Source of the DNA: Mucilaginibacter_A sp964251965
GTDB lineage: Bacteria > Bacteroidota > Bacteroidia > Sphingobacteriales > Sphingobacteriaceae
Assembly: GCA_964251965.1 (NCBI GenBank)
Contig: CAXULQ010000004.1
Span: 124,001-188,000, forward strand
Length of the DNA: 64,000 nucleotides
Reading direction: 5' to 3'
Each line of letters begins with the position of its first letter. Position 1 is the stretch's first letter. Below are positions 46,384 to 54,470 of the stretch, one piece after another. The notes under the pieces are model-generated. The model worked only from the letters and a program-made list of their open reading frames with translations. It made no database searches and was not told the DNA's origin. Position numbers and translations under genes: made by a program.

Positions 46384-46391
46384 CAAATATA
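46384..46391 (-). promoter_or_regulatory. Candidate -7 element of the antitoxin gene
   Basis: The minus strand reads TATATTTG, a full TAnnTTTG match, 38 bp upstream of the antitoxin start. No clear -33 TTG. Confidence 0.45.
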
Positions 46392-46416
46392 GTTTAAATA
46401 ACAGGTTTTGTTTAAA

Positions 46417-46428
46417 ATGCTTCTTTTA
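46417..46428 (-). repeat. Dispersed 12-mer, ATGCTTCTTTTA
   Basis: Exact copy between the divergent antitoxin gene and the HicB-like remnant. Confidence 0.75.
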
Positions 46429-46465
46429 GCTCTAAAATATCAAAATCAAATAAAAGTACAAGGTT

Positions 46466-46682
46466 ATGAAGATTGAATTGATTGTTGAAAAAACGAAAAC
46501 GGGTTATGCTGCTTATGCTGGAAAAATATCCAGTCTATACTGTTGGTACTACTTTGGATGAACTTAAATTTAATATAACGGAAGCACTTAATCTCTATTT
46601 TAAGGCACAAGGCAAAACTATAACCGAAACAGATTTAAAAATAGCACGAGTTGGAAACATGTTGCTTTTTGCTTGCTATTAA
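46466..46682 (+). pseudogene. Frameshifted HicB-like antitoxin
   Basis: From ATG 46466 the frame starts MKIELIVEKTKTGYAAYA, a HicB-type opening, then leaves frame at GCTGGAAAAATATCC (about 46521). With one base removed it continues EKYPVYTVGTTLDELKFNI and then EALNLYFKAQGKTITETDLKI. The helix-turn-helix tail expected after this is not seen. No HicA gene is adjacent. The gap up to 46874 contains scraps of open frame (for example SGSTKSLFEKQGKHLATYLK) but nothing I can name. Confidence 0.65.
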
Positions 46683-46874
46683 ATATGTTGTTTATTCAAG
46701 AAATAGGATCAAAGATCCTAAGCTCAAAAGATCGTGATTGCAAATCCCGACCAGTGGAAGTACTAAATCTTTATTTGAGAAACAAGGCAAACATTTAGCC
46801 ACATATCTAAAGATTAGAAAATTTTAATTTCAAATTTTAGCAAATGGGATTTTTAACCTGGGTATTTTAATAAG

Positions 46875-47540
46875 TTAATAAATACATTTTTTTTTTACCC
46901 ATCTATTTGTTTTTAAATGCGGATATTCTAATTTAAGTTTGTTGTCTTTCAATTCAACAGTATAAAATGTGTATTCAGGTATAGCACCATTAATATCCTT
47001 GGCATTGATAGGAATAAAATATTTTTTCTTAGAATCAACATAATACAATGTTAGATAATTGAATCTATTTGGATTTGAAAAATAAAGAATGAATTTATAA
47101 AATTTCCCTCCGTCGTAATGGTCGTAAATTAACTCACTGAATTTTTTAACAGTACTTCCTGTTGTTTTATTAATTATTACAAAGTTACAAGGCCCGTTCG
47201 CCGGACAAGCATATCTGAACAATAAATATTTGTTATATTCTTTTGCTAATTGATATCCTAATCTATAATTGTATCCATAAAGGTCCTTGTAAGTATCTCC
47301 TTTCATAGAATAAATTATTTTTCTAACACCAGATTTATTTTCTAAAGTTAACCATACAGAATCGCAGTTAAATTGGTAGTATAATTTTGAATGATTTTTT
47401 AGAAAAGTAACGTTACAATTCGTAATGCTACCTTTCATTGATTTGTCTGCTTCGCAATTGCATTGCCTTTTTTGACTAAAAGATATAGAGTATGTGAAAA
47501 AGGCGAAGGCTGTAATAAAAGACAACAATAATTTTAACAC
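46875..47540 (-). CDS. Hypothetical exported protein
   Basis: I do not recognise this 221-residue protein. It has a signal peptide (LLLSFITAFAFFTYSISFSQ) and a Cys-containing start of the mature part (RQCNCEADKS), with further cysteines at KNCNV-like and YACPANGPCNF positions that could form disulfides. The mature domain is rich in aromatic residues and beta strands. It stands alone; no function suggested. Confidence 0.7.
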   Translation of the reverse strand: MLKLLLSFITAFAFFTYSISFSQKRQCNCEADKSMKGSITNCNVTFLKNHSKLYYQFNCDSVWLTLENKSGVRKIIYSMKGDTYKDLYGYNYRLGYQLAKEYNKYLLFRYACPANGPCNFVIINKTTGSTVKKFSELIYDHYDGGKFYKFILYFSNPNRFNYLTLYYVDSKKKYFIPINAKDINGAIPEYTFYTVELKDNKLKLEYPHLKTNRWVKKKCIY

Positions 47541-47614
47541 TTTTTTAAATTGATTTAGTTGTGTGTTTAATAAAAATTTGGAGTTGAATACGTTAGTTAT
47601 TCATAATTGTCCTA

Positions 47615-47626
47615 ATACTTCTTTTA
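47615..47626 (-). repeat. Dispersed 12-mer, ATACTTCTTTTA
   Basis: Exact copy in the gap between fadD-like 3' end and the exported hypothetical gene. Confidence 0.75.
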
Positions 47627-47641
47627 CCACCTAAACTTCCA

Positions 47642-49555
47642 TCACATCAAATCCGCTTCCTGCAAATACAATTGATCAATTTCCCCAGCATATTTCTTCT
47701 CAATCACCTTTCTTTTAGCTTTTAAAGTTGGCGTAATTTCGCCTTCTTCCATGCTAAAAGGATTACGTTTTACTTTAAAATTTTTAATTCGTTCAAACTT
47801 GGCCAGTTCGTTGGATAGTTTTTTTACATCTTCGTTGATCCAATCAATAATGGATTGTTCTTCAATAAAAACATCGGGTTTCTCAAAATAGGATTCCTTT
47901 AAGTTAAAAGTTTCCTGCAACAATTCTTTGGAAGGAATGATAAAAGCAGTAACATATTCGCGTTTATCACCAATTAAAAAAACGCCTTCAATCTTTGGAC
48001 TTTTTAAGTAAGTATTTTCTACGGGAGTTGGATAAACATTTTTACCGAAAGAATTAACCAGCATGTTTTTCAACCGATCTGTAATTTGCAGGTTCCCTTT
48101 GTAAAACCTGCCAATATCGCCGGTATGGAACCAGCCATCTGCATCAATTACATTTCGGGTTTCTTCGGGTTTGTTCCAGTAACCTTTCATCACACAATGT
48201 CCGCGCGTAATAATTTCACCTTCTTCTGATTCAAAATCAGGTTTAAAAGTATCGTGGGTTTGGATAGTGTAAATTTTTTGGGTATCAATATTCTGAATGG
48301 CAACTTCAATCCGTGGAATGATCCGGCCAACTGTTCCGTAAACCTGCCGGTCGTATTCCGTAACGGCCATTACGGGCGAAGTTTCTGTCAACCCAAAACC
48401 TTCCAACACTTTAATTCCAAGATCACCAAAAAATTCGCCTATGTTTTTAGGCAGCGCACCTCCGCCAGAAAGCATAAATTTTAACTTTCCGCCAGTCCTT
48501 TCTTTAATCTTGCTGAAAACTAATTTATCGGCCAGCTTATTTTGGGCACCTAATATGAGTCCCGGATTTTTGCCTGCTTCTTTTAGCAGCCTAAATTTAC
48601 GTCCTTTTTCTAACGACCATAAAAACAGTTTTGCTTTGATGCCGCCTGCCGCTTGTCCGTTTTTCATAGCGCGGTCGTGTATCCGTTCCAGTAATCTCGG
48701 CACACAACTAATGACCATTGGCTTGATCTCTGCCATGTTTTTGGCCAGCAACTCCAAGCTTTGTGCAAACGCAATTTTAGAACCGGTTGCCAAACAAACG
48801 TGATAGGTTGCCGTGCGCTCGAAAACGTGTGAAAGCGGCAGGAAAGAAAGAAAAACGTCATCTTTGCTGATAATGGTAATCTGATCCAAAGATGCGCGGA
48901 CATTTTGTGTGAAATTGTAATGCGTTAACATTACGCCTTTTGGTGTTCCCGTTGTTCCGGAAGTATAAATCAGGGCCGAAATATCCGTCGGTAGAATACT
49001 TTCCCGGCAACTGTTGATATCGTGTTTGTATTGATCCAGCACGCGGTTTCCCTCAGCAATTAAAGCGGATAAGGAAATGATGCCGGTATTAAATTTTGCT
49101 TTTTCTATAAACTTCTGGTAATCATCAAAAACAGGAATAATACGGATCAGTTCTTTACAGTTATTCGCAATTTTCAGGATTTTTTTGAGAAGAAAAGGAC
49201 TGCCGATGAGCAATGTTTTGGCGCCGGAATCATTTAGGATATATTCAATTTCTGTTTCCGAAAGGGTAGGGTAGATGGATGCATTTACCGCGCCGATTTG
49301 CTGCAAAGCTTGGTCGTAGTAAATGTAATCCGGACTGTTATCCAGGATTAAAGCTAAACGGTCGTTTTTCTTAATACCGATATCAAGGAAATAAGCAGAA
49401 ATGGCATTGATCTTTTCAGCAGCTTGTTTGTAGGTGATTTCTTCCCAAACTTCATCCACTTTATGCGTCATAAAAACAGCATTCTCGGGATGGATATGTT
49501 GAATGATATTTTGAAAAAGACTGGGAATGGTTGAATATTCTGTTACCGGATTCAT
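47642..49555 (-). CDS. Long-chain acyl-CoA synthetase (AMP-forming)
   Basis: ANL-superfamily ligase of 637 residues that activates fatty acids with ATP and CoA. Motifs are the P-loop IYTSGTTGTPKGV (about 190), GFGLTETSPV (about 385), the ATP-binding WFHTGDIGRF (about 460) and DRLKNMLVNSFGKNVYPTPVE (about 485) with the C-terminal domain after it. No membrane segment. Length and motifs match FadD15/FAA-type synthetases. It has its own promoter candidate upstream. Confidence 0.93.
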   Translation of the reverse strand: MNPVTEYSTIPSLFQNIIQHIHPENAVFMTHKVDEVWEEITYKQAAEKINAISAYFLDIGIKKNDRLALILDNSPDYIYYDQALQQIGAVNASIYPTLSETEIEYILNDSGAKTLLIGSPFLLKKILKIANNCKELIRIIPVFDDYQKFIEKAKFNTGIISLSALIAEGNRVLDQYKHDINSCRESILPTDISALIYTSGTTGTPKGVMLTHYNFTQNVRASLDQITIISKDDVFLSFLPLSHVFERTATYHVCLATGSKIAFAQSLELLAKNMAEIKPMVISCVPRLLERIHDRAMKNGQAAGGIKAKLFLWSLEKGRKFRLLKEAGKNPGLILGAQNKLADKLVFSKIKERTGGKLKFMLSGGGALPKNIGEFFGDLGIKVLEGFGLTETSPVMAVTEYDRQVYGTVGRIIPRIEVAIQNIDTQKIYTIQTHDTFKPDFESEEGEIITRGHCVMKGYWNKPEETRNVIDADGWFHTGDIGRFYKGNLQITDRLKNMLVNSFGKNVYPTPVENTYLKSPKIEGVFLIGDKREYVTAFIIPSKELLQETFNLKESYFEKPDVFIEEQSIIDWINEDVKKLSNELAKFERIKNFKVKRNPFSMEEGEITPTLKAKRKVIEKKYAGEIDQLYLQEADLM

Positions 49556-49591
49556 GAAATTAACAGGTTTATAAAGATAAATTTAGCAAGC

Positions 49592-49622
49592 CAAACTTAA
49601 ATTTATTTACGTGTTAAAACAA
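49592..49622 (-). promoter_or_regulatory. Promoter of the acyl-CoA synthetase gene
   Basis: On the minus strand TTG (49622-49620) and TAAGTTTG (49599-49592) are 20 bp apart, a good Bacteroidota -33/-7 pair, about 37 bp upstream of the start codon. The -33 overlaps the T run of the iscA terminator. Confidence 0.65.
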
Positions 49623-49651
49623 AAAAGGGATGCTAAAAGAAGCATCCCTTT
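49621..49651 (-). terminator. Terminator of the isc operon, containing the 12-mer
   Basis: AAAGGGATGCT (49624-49634) and AGCATCCCTTT (49641-49651) form an 11-bp stem with a 6-base loop; on the minus strand the stem is followed by TTTTTTG. The word TAAAAGAAGCAT (49634-49645) makes up the loop and the start of the right arm. Confidence 0.9.
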
Positions 49652-49674
49652 AAAAATATTAATTTTGAGTTTTA

Positions 49675-50001
49675 TTATACAGAAAAACTTTCGCCGCAGC
49701 CACAAGTACGGCTGGCGTTTGGATTATGAAAGTTAAAACCTTTTCCGTTTAAACCATCAGAAAAATCAAGTTCTGTTCCGGCTAAATAAAGGAACGATTT
49801 CATATCTAAAGAAATTCGGATGCCTTTATCTTCAAAAAACTGGTCGCCCGGTTTGATTTCGTTATCGAAATCCAATTTGTACGACAAACCAGAACATCCG
49901 CCACCGGCAACAGAAACCCGCAGAAAATAAGATTCGTTTAAGTTGGAAGATTTGATCAAATCTTCTACTTTACTTTTTGCTTTATCAGTTACGGTTATCA
50001 T
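49675..50001 (-). CDS. iscA: HesB/IscA-family iron-sulfur carrier
   Basis: A-type Fe-S carrier of 108 residues that takes clusters from IscU to apoproteins. The three conserved cysteines are Cys36 (GGGCSG), Cys100 and Cys102 (TCGCGESF). It is the third gene of an iscS-iscU-iscA order, but the gaps (123 and 94 bp) are wide for an operon and each holds a copy of the sister word. ErpA is an equally possible name. Confidence 0.88.
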   Translation of the reverse strand: MITVTDKAKSKVEDLIKSSNLNESYFLRVSVAGGGCSGLSYKLDFDNEIKPGDQFFEDKGIRISLDMKSFLYLAGTELDFSDGLNGKGFNFHNPNASRTCGCGESFSV

Positions 50002-50052
50002 TTTGTATCAGTTATGAGTTTTGGGTTGTAATAGCAGACGAAAAATACCTAC

Positions 50053-50064
50053 TAAAAACAGTAT
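50053..50064 (+). repeat. Sister word, TAAAAACAGTAT
   Basis: Exact copy in the gap between iscU and iscA. The same gap also holds a dispersed repeat of the ACAACTTACAAC/CCACTTACAACTC type (about 50088-50122). Confidence 0.7.
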
Positions 50065-50124
50065 TGTAAACTTTAGATTGAAAGCCATACAACTTACAAC
50101 ATAAAACTTACCACTTACAACTCC

Positions 50125-50538
50125 CTAATGGTGTACTTTTTCCGATTCAATCGGTGCAAAACCATTTTTAACTCGGTAATCGTTAATGGCTGCTTTGATC
50201 GCATCTTCTGCCAAAACAGAACAGTGAATTTTTACCGGCGGCAATGCCAATTCTTCCACAATGTCCATGTTATCAATTTTCATGGCATCGTCAATGCTTT
50301 TTCCTTTTAACCATTCTGTTGCCAAAGAAGAAGAAGCAATGGCAGAACCACAGCCAAAAGTTTTAAATTTAGCGTCTTTAATGATGTTAAATTCGTCAAC
50401 TTCAATTTGTAAACGCATTACGTCTCCGCATTCTGGTGCGCCAACCAATCCGGTCCCAACTTTGTTGCTGCTTTTATCCAAAGTTCCAACATTGCGTGGG
50501 TTTGAATAATGATCAATTACTTTATCTGAATAAGCCAT
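50125..50538 (-). CDS. iscU: Iron-sulfur cluster scaffold IscU
   Basis: Scaffold protein of 137 residues on which Fe-S clusters are built. Ligands are Cys37 (APECGD, with Asp39), Cys63 (GCGSA) and Cys106 (IHCSVLAEDA). LPPVK at 99-103 is the site bound by the HscA chaperone, which marks it as the Isc type rather than SufU. Encoded directly after the cysteine desulfurase. Confidence 0.95.
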   Translation of the reverse strand: MAYSDKVIDHYSNPRNVGTLDKSSNKVGTGLVGAPECGDVMRLQIEVDEFNIIKDAKFKTFGCGSAIASSSLATEWLKGKSIDDAMKIDNMDIVEELALPPVKIHCSVLAEDAIKAAINDYRVKNGFAPIESEKVHH

Positions 50539-50609
50539 AGCTTTAAATTTTATAGTTGTTAATATAGTTCAAAAATCTTGCCTGATTGTTGTTAACAGAC
50601 AAGATGACA

Positions 50610-50621
50610 ATGCTGTTTTTA
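50610..50621 (-). repeat. Sister word, ATGCTGTTTTTA
   Basis: Exact copy in the gap between iscS and iscU, 11 bp after the iscS stop. Confidence 0.7.
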
Positions 50622-50632
50622 TCGGATAAAAT

Positions 50633-51844
50633 TTAGTGTTCTGCCCACTCGATAGAATCCAGGTCGATACCTTCTTTAAACATTTCCCAAAGCGGGGAAA
50701 GTTCGCGAAGATGTGTTACGGCATTCCGGGTAACTTCAATGGCGCGGTCAACTTCTTCTTCTGTAGTAAATCTTCCTAAACCAAAACGGATGGAAGAATG
50801 TGCCAGATCGTCCGACAAACCTAAGCTTTTCAATACATACGAAGGTTCTAAAGATGCTGAAGTACAGGCAGAACCGGAAGAAACAGCCAAATCTTTCATC
50901 GCCATCATCAAACCTTCACCTTCCACATATTTAAACGAAATATTTGCCGTATGCGGCAAACGATGATCTTTATTTCCATTTACGTACGATTCTTCTAATT
51001 GTGTTAAAGCGTTTTCTAATTTATCGCGTAAGGCAGAAAGTCTTTTCGCATCCTGATCCATTTCTAATCGCGCTAATTCGCAAGCTTTACCTAAGCCAAC
51101 AATTCCGGGAACGTTTAAAGTACCGGAACGCATGCCTCTTTCGTGGCCGCCGCCATCCATTTGTGCCGTAACTTTAACCCGAGGGTTTTTGCGGCGGACG
51201 TATAATGCGCCAACGCCTTTCGGGCCGTACATTTTATGTGCAGACATTGCCAGCAAATCAATTCCGTCTTCAATAACATTAACCGGGATTTTTCCAACGG
51301 CTTGTGTGGCATCTGTCATAAATAACGCACCAAAAGAGTGTGCTATTTTAGCAATTTCTTTAACAGGTTGAATTACACCAATTTCATTATTGCCATACAT
51401 AATAGAAACCAAAATTGTTTCCTGAGACATTGCGGCAACCAACTGTTCCAGATCAATTAAACCATCAGGTTTTGGTGCAAGATAAGTAACACGTCCGCCT
51501 AATTTTTCAATGTGTTTGCAGGCATCTAAAACAGCTTTATGTTCGGTAGTCATGGTAATGATATGATTACCTTTTTCCTTGTACATTTCAAAAACACCTT
51601 TTAATGCAAGGTTATCAGATTCTGTAGCACCGGAAGTAAATATGATTTCTTTTTCGTTTGCGCCAATTATTTGCGCAACCTGCTCGCGGGCATAATCCAC
51701 AGCTTCTTCTGCAACCCATCCAAAAGCATGGTTACGGCTGGCAGAATTGCCAAATTTTTGTACAAAGTAAGGAAGCATGGCCTCTAAAACCCGAGGGTCC
51801 ATCGGCGTAGTGGCATTGTTATCAAGATAAATAGGAAGATCCAT
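50633..51844 (-). CDS. iscS: Cysteine desulfurase IscS
   Basis: PLP enzyme of 403 residues that takes sulfur from cysteine for Fe-S clusters and tRNA thiolation. The PLP lysine is Lys204 (SAHKMYGPKG), the catalytic His is 103 (TTEHKAVL), and the persulfide Cys327 is in SSGSACTSASLEPSYVL, the long flexible loop of the group I (IscS) type. It is the first gene of the isc cluster and has a promoter candidate just upstream. Confidence 0.95.
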   Translation of the reverse strand: MDLPIYLDNNATTPMDPRVLEAMLPYFVQKFGNSASRNHAFGWVAEEAVDYAREQVAQIIGANEKEIIFTSGATESDNLALKGVFEMYKEKGNHIITMTTEHKAVLDACKHIEKLGGRVTYLAPKPDGLIDLEQLVAAMSQETILVSIMYGNNEIGVIQPVKEIAKIAHSFGALFMTDATQAVGKIPVNVIEDGIDLLAMSAHKMYGPKGVGALYVRRKNPRVKVTAQMDGGGHERGMRSGTLNVPGIVGLGKACELARLEMDQDAKRLSALRDKLENALTQLEESYVNGNKDHRLPHTANISFKYVEGEGLMMAMKDLAVSSGSACTSASLEPSYVLKSLGLSDDLAHSSIRFGLGRFTTEEEVDRAIEVTRNAVTHLRELSPLWEMFKEGIDLDSIEWAEH

Positions 51845-51877
51845 GTTCTTAATGCAGATTAAGTATAAATGTTAATG

Positions 51878-51912
51878 CAAATATATTAATTCTTTTAGGT
51901 TAAATCCCCAAA
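51878..51912 (-). promoter_or_regulatory. Promoter candidate of the isc genes
   Basis: The minus strand reads TATATTTG at 51885-51878, a full -7 match 34 bp upstream of iscS. A TTG at 51912-51910 is 24 bp away, slightly far for a -33. No IscR-like site can be named. Confidence 0.5.
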
Positions 51913-52047
51913 TTGTATAGTAAAACCAGCTTTAACAGTCATTAGCCTGCAATTTTAAAAACCAACAAAATTTGAATTTTTTCAACCTAAATTTAACAAA
52001 TAAAACTTCAATTGATACTATTTAAAACAAGCGTTTTTTTTTAGGTG

Positions 52048-52064
52048 TAAAAGAAGTATATTTG
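52048..52064 (+). promoter_or_regulatory. rpmE2 promoter overlapping a 12-mer copy
   Basis: TATATTTG (52057-52064) is a full -7 element about 30 bp upstream of the L31 start. The dispersed word TAAAAGAAGTAT (52048-52059) overlaps its first three bases. The -33 region is a T run without a clear TTG. Confidence 0.55.
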
Positions 52065-52093
52065 CGGCTGTTTTTGAAAAGAACCAAATAAAA

Positions 52094-52342
52094 ATGAAAA
52101 AAGATATCCATCCATCCAACTATAGGTTAGTGGTTTTTAAAGATATGTCCAACGATTATTCTTTTTTGACCAAATCTTGCATCGATTCCAAAGAAACTGT
52201 TCAATGGGAAGACGGACAGCAATACCCGTTGATCAAACTGGAAATCTCACACACTTCGCACCCGTTTTACACTGGCAAAATGAAGTTGGTTGATACAGCA
52301 GGACGTATTGATAAGTTCCGCAGCCGTTACAATAAAAAGTAA
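52094..52342 (+). CDS. rpmE2: 50S ribosomal protein L31 type B
   Basis: Ribosomal protein of 82 residues. It begins MKKDIHPSNYRLVVFKD and ends with HPFYTGKMKLVDTAGRIDKF, as in L31 type B. The zinc-binding CxxC pairs of type A are absent, which is normal for type B and is linked in other bacteria to zinc-poor growth. A strong terminator follows. Confidence 0.96.
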   Translation: MKKDIHPSNYRLVVFKDMSNDYSFLTKSCIDSKETVQWEDGQQYPLIKLEISHTSHPFYTGKMKLVDTAGRIDKFRSRYNKK

Positions 52343-52361
52343 TCCATTTTTAGATATTGAC

Positions 52362-52392
52362 AGTCCCGGTTTTGCAATCGGGACTTTTTTTA
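52362..52392 (+). terminator. Intrinsic terminator of rpmE2
   Basis: AGTCCCG (52362-52368) and CGGGACT (52379-52385) pair, followed by a T run. TATTTTTG at 52391-52398 directly after it fits a -7 element for the next gene, which would make that mRNA nearly leaderless. Confidence 0.88.
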
Positions 52393-52402
52393 TTTTTGCT
52401 GA

Positions 52403-53584
52403 ATGGGAATCATTCTATTTGACGGAGCAGCACGAGAAACCTTACTACCGCTAACGTTTACCCGGCCAGTTGCTGATTTGTGTATCGGAATGCTCACCAT
52501 TGCCGAAAAATGGCAGAAATATCTTAACCAAACAACTTCGTTTCTAACAATTGATTATCTTCAGAAAAAGTTTCCAGTTACAATTGCGGAACAAAATTTA
52601 CTGATCGACGGTTCTGTTTGTCCGGATGAAAAATTACTGGAAGCAATTGAAAATTTGAAGGAAGGCGAAATGCTGAAGCAGAACGGTTTCCTGATTGCTG
52701 CAAAAGTTGCCGGCTCAGATGTTACAACCTTTCAAACTGCAAATGCTTCTTTTAGGGCAATAAATTATACCTCTAAATTTGTCCGGTTAATTTATCCGGA
52801 AGATTTTTTTATACAGAATCAGACGGAATTGCGAAAGGATTTTGACTTGTTAACTAAGGGAAAAACCAGCTCTACGATCAGTTCTACCAATACGATTTTA
52901 GGAGAAGATTTTTTTGCAGAAGAAGGTGCCGTGGCAGAATGTGCTACTTTTAACACGCGTTTAGGCCCGGTTTACCTCAGCAAAAATTCTGAAGTTTTAG
53001 AAGGGGCAAATATTCGCGGCAGTTTTTTTTTGGGCGAACATTCTCTAATTAAAATGGGCGCAAAAATTTATGGCGGAACTACGGTTGGTCCTCATTGTAC
53101 AATTGGCGGAGAAGTAAAAAATGCCGTTATCTGGGGTTATTCTTCCAAAGGGCACGAAGGTTATTTGGGCAATTCCGTTTTGGGCGAGTGGTGTAATATC
53201 GGTGCTGATTCTAACAATTCCAACCTTAAAAATACTTATGCCGATGTAAAATTATGGGATTATCCAACACAAAAACTTCGTGATACTGGTTTGCAATTTT
53301 GCGGACTGGTTATGGCTGATCATGCAAAATGCGGCATCAATACCATGTTTAATACAGGCACGGTTGTAGGTGTCAACAGCAATATTTTTGGTGCAGGTTA
53401 TCCGCCAAAGTTTGTTCCTGATTTTTCCTGGGGAGGAATTGAAAGCACAGAAACTTATGCCATAAACAAAGCATTGGCAACTACTAAACGTGTTTTCGAA
53501 CGTAAAAGCCGGATTTTTGATGAAACAGAAGCTGAAATCTTAAAACATATTTTTGAATTAACCAAACCTAACAGATCAATATAA
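52403..53584 (+). CDS. GlmU-like putative sugar nucleotidyltransferase
   Basis: Protein of 393 residues of a Bacteroidota family with an N-terminal nucleotidyltransferase-like domain (MGIILFDGAARETLLPLTFTRPVADL) and a C-terminal left-handed beta-helix (hexapeptide repeats about 180-360, such as LGEHSLIKMGAKIYGGTTVG). The canonical GlmU N-terminal GxGTRM loop is not seen, so activity as an uridylyltransferase is uncertain. It lies 6 bp before tpiA, so the two are probably cotranscribed. A 12-mer copy is at 52743. Confidence 0.82.
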   Translation: MGIILFDGAARETLLPLTFTRPVADLCIGMLTIAEKWQKYLNQTTSFLTIDYLQKKFPVTIAEQNLLIDGSVCPDEKLLEAIENLKEGEMLKQNGFLIAAKVAGSDVTTFQTANASFRAINYTSKFVRLIYPEDFFIQNQTELRKDFDLLTKGKTSSTISSTNTILGEDFFAEEGAVAECATFNTRLGPVYLSKNSEVLEGANIRGSFFLGEHSLIKMGAKIYGGTTVGPHCTIGGEVKNAVIWGYSSKGHEGYLGNSVLGEWCNIGADSNNSNLKNTYADVKLWDYPTQKLRDTGLQFCGLVMADHAKCGINTMFNTGTVVGVNSNIFGAGYPPKFVPDFSWGGIESTETYAINKALATTKRVFERKSRIFDETEAEILKHIFELTKPNRSI

Positions 53585-53590
53585 ACAATT

Positions 53591-54355
53591 ATGAGACAAA
53601 AAGTAGTTGCCGGAAACTGGAAAATGAACCTGAATTATAACGAAGGCCTGACCATTTTTTCCGAAGTAATCAACATGGTAAATGATGAAGTTACGGGTAA
53701 GCAAAGCGCAATTGTGTGCTGCCCTTACACTTATTTGCATAGCCTGGCGCAATTGGCAAAAGGACATGACAAAGTTTTTGTTGGCGCGCAAAATTGTCAC
53801 CAGGAAGAAGCAGGTGCTTTTACAGGAGAAATTTCTGCCAAAATGATCCGTTCTGTTGGTGTACAATACGTGATATTAGGCCATTCTGAACGCCGCCAAT
53901 ATTTTGGCGAGACAAATGAATTACTGGCTAAAAAAGCAGATGTTGTATTGAGCAACTCCTTAAAACCTATTTTTTGTGTGGGCGAAACTTTAGAAGAACG
54001 GGAATCTGACCGGCATTTTGAAGTAATCAAAACACAATTAAAAGAAGGTATTTTTCATTTATCAGCAGAACAATTTGCACAAGTAATTATTGCTTACGAA
54101 CCAGTTTGGGCAATCGGGACAGGCAAAACGGCAAGTGCAGCACAAGCGCAAGAAATCCATGCTTTCATACGCAACGAAATTGCAGATAATTACAATCAGG
54201 AAGTTGCTGATGAGTGTAGTATTTTGTATGGCGGCAGTTGCAATACCAAAAACGCACCCGAACTTTTTGCCCAGTTGGATATTGACGGCGGATTAATAGG
54301 CGGCGCTTCTTTAAAATCCCGTGATTTTGTAGATATTGTTAAAGTGTTTAATTAA
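53591..54355 (+). CDS. tpiA: Triosephosphate isomerase
   Basis: Glycolytic enzyme of 254 residues interconverting dihydroxyacetone phosphate and glyceraldehyde-3-phosphate. Active-site residues are Lys11 (GNWKMN), His98 (LGHSERR) and Glu170 (YEPVWAIGTGKTAS); the phosphate loop GGSCNTKNA and GGLIGGASLK is at the C terminus. It starts 6 bp after the GlmU-like gene. Confidence 0.97.
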   Translation: MRQKVVAGNWKMNLNYNEGLTIFSEVINMVNDEVTGKQSAIVCCPYTYLHSLAQLAKGHDKVFVGAQNCHQEEAGAFTGEISAKMIRSVGVQYVILGHSERRQYFGETNELLAKKADVVLSNSLKPIFCVGETLEERESDRHFEVIKTQLKEGIFHLSAEQFAQVIIAYEPVWAIGTGKTASAAQAQEIHAFIRNEIADNYNQEVADECSILYGGSCNTKNAPELFAQLDIDGGLIGGASLKSRDFVDIVKVFN

Positions 54356-54357
54356 TT

Positions 54358-54468
54358 ACAGTTGCCGGTTGTGGGTTATAAGTTGTCGGTTTTAAATCAG
54401 GATTATTCGGTTAAGTTTCAGTGCAACAAGAACTGATAACTCGCAACATACAACCTACAACTGATTTG
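54358..54468. repeat. Dispersed intergenic repeat (GTTGTGGGTTATAAGTTG / CGCAACATACAACCTACAAC)
   Basis: The tpiA-prmA gap holds facing repeat arms of the type seen also near 3880 and 50090: GCCGGTTGTGGGTTATAAGT on the left and AACTCGCAACATACAACC on the right. They can fold on each other. Common between genes in this phylum. Confidence 0.6.
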
Positions 54469-54470
54469 AG

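Noticed and set aside
52094..52342. Loss of zinc site in L31
   Set aside because: Absence of CxxC is the normal state of type B L31.
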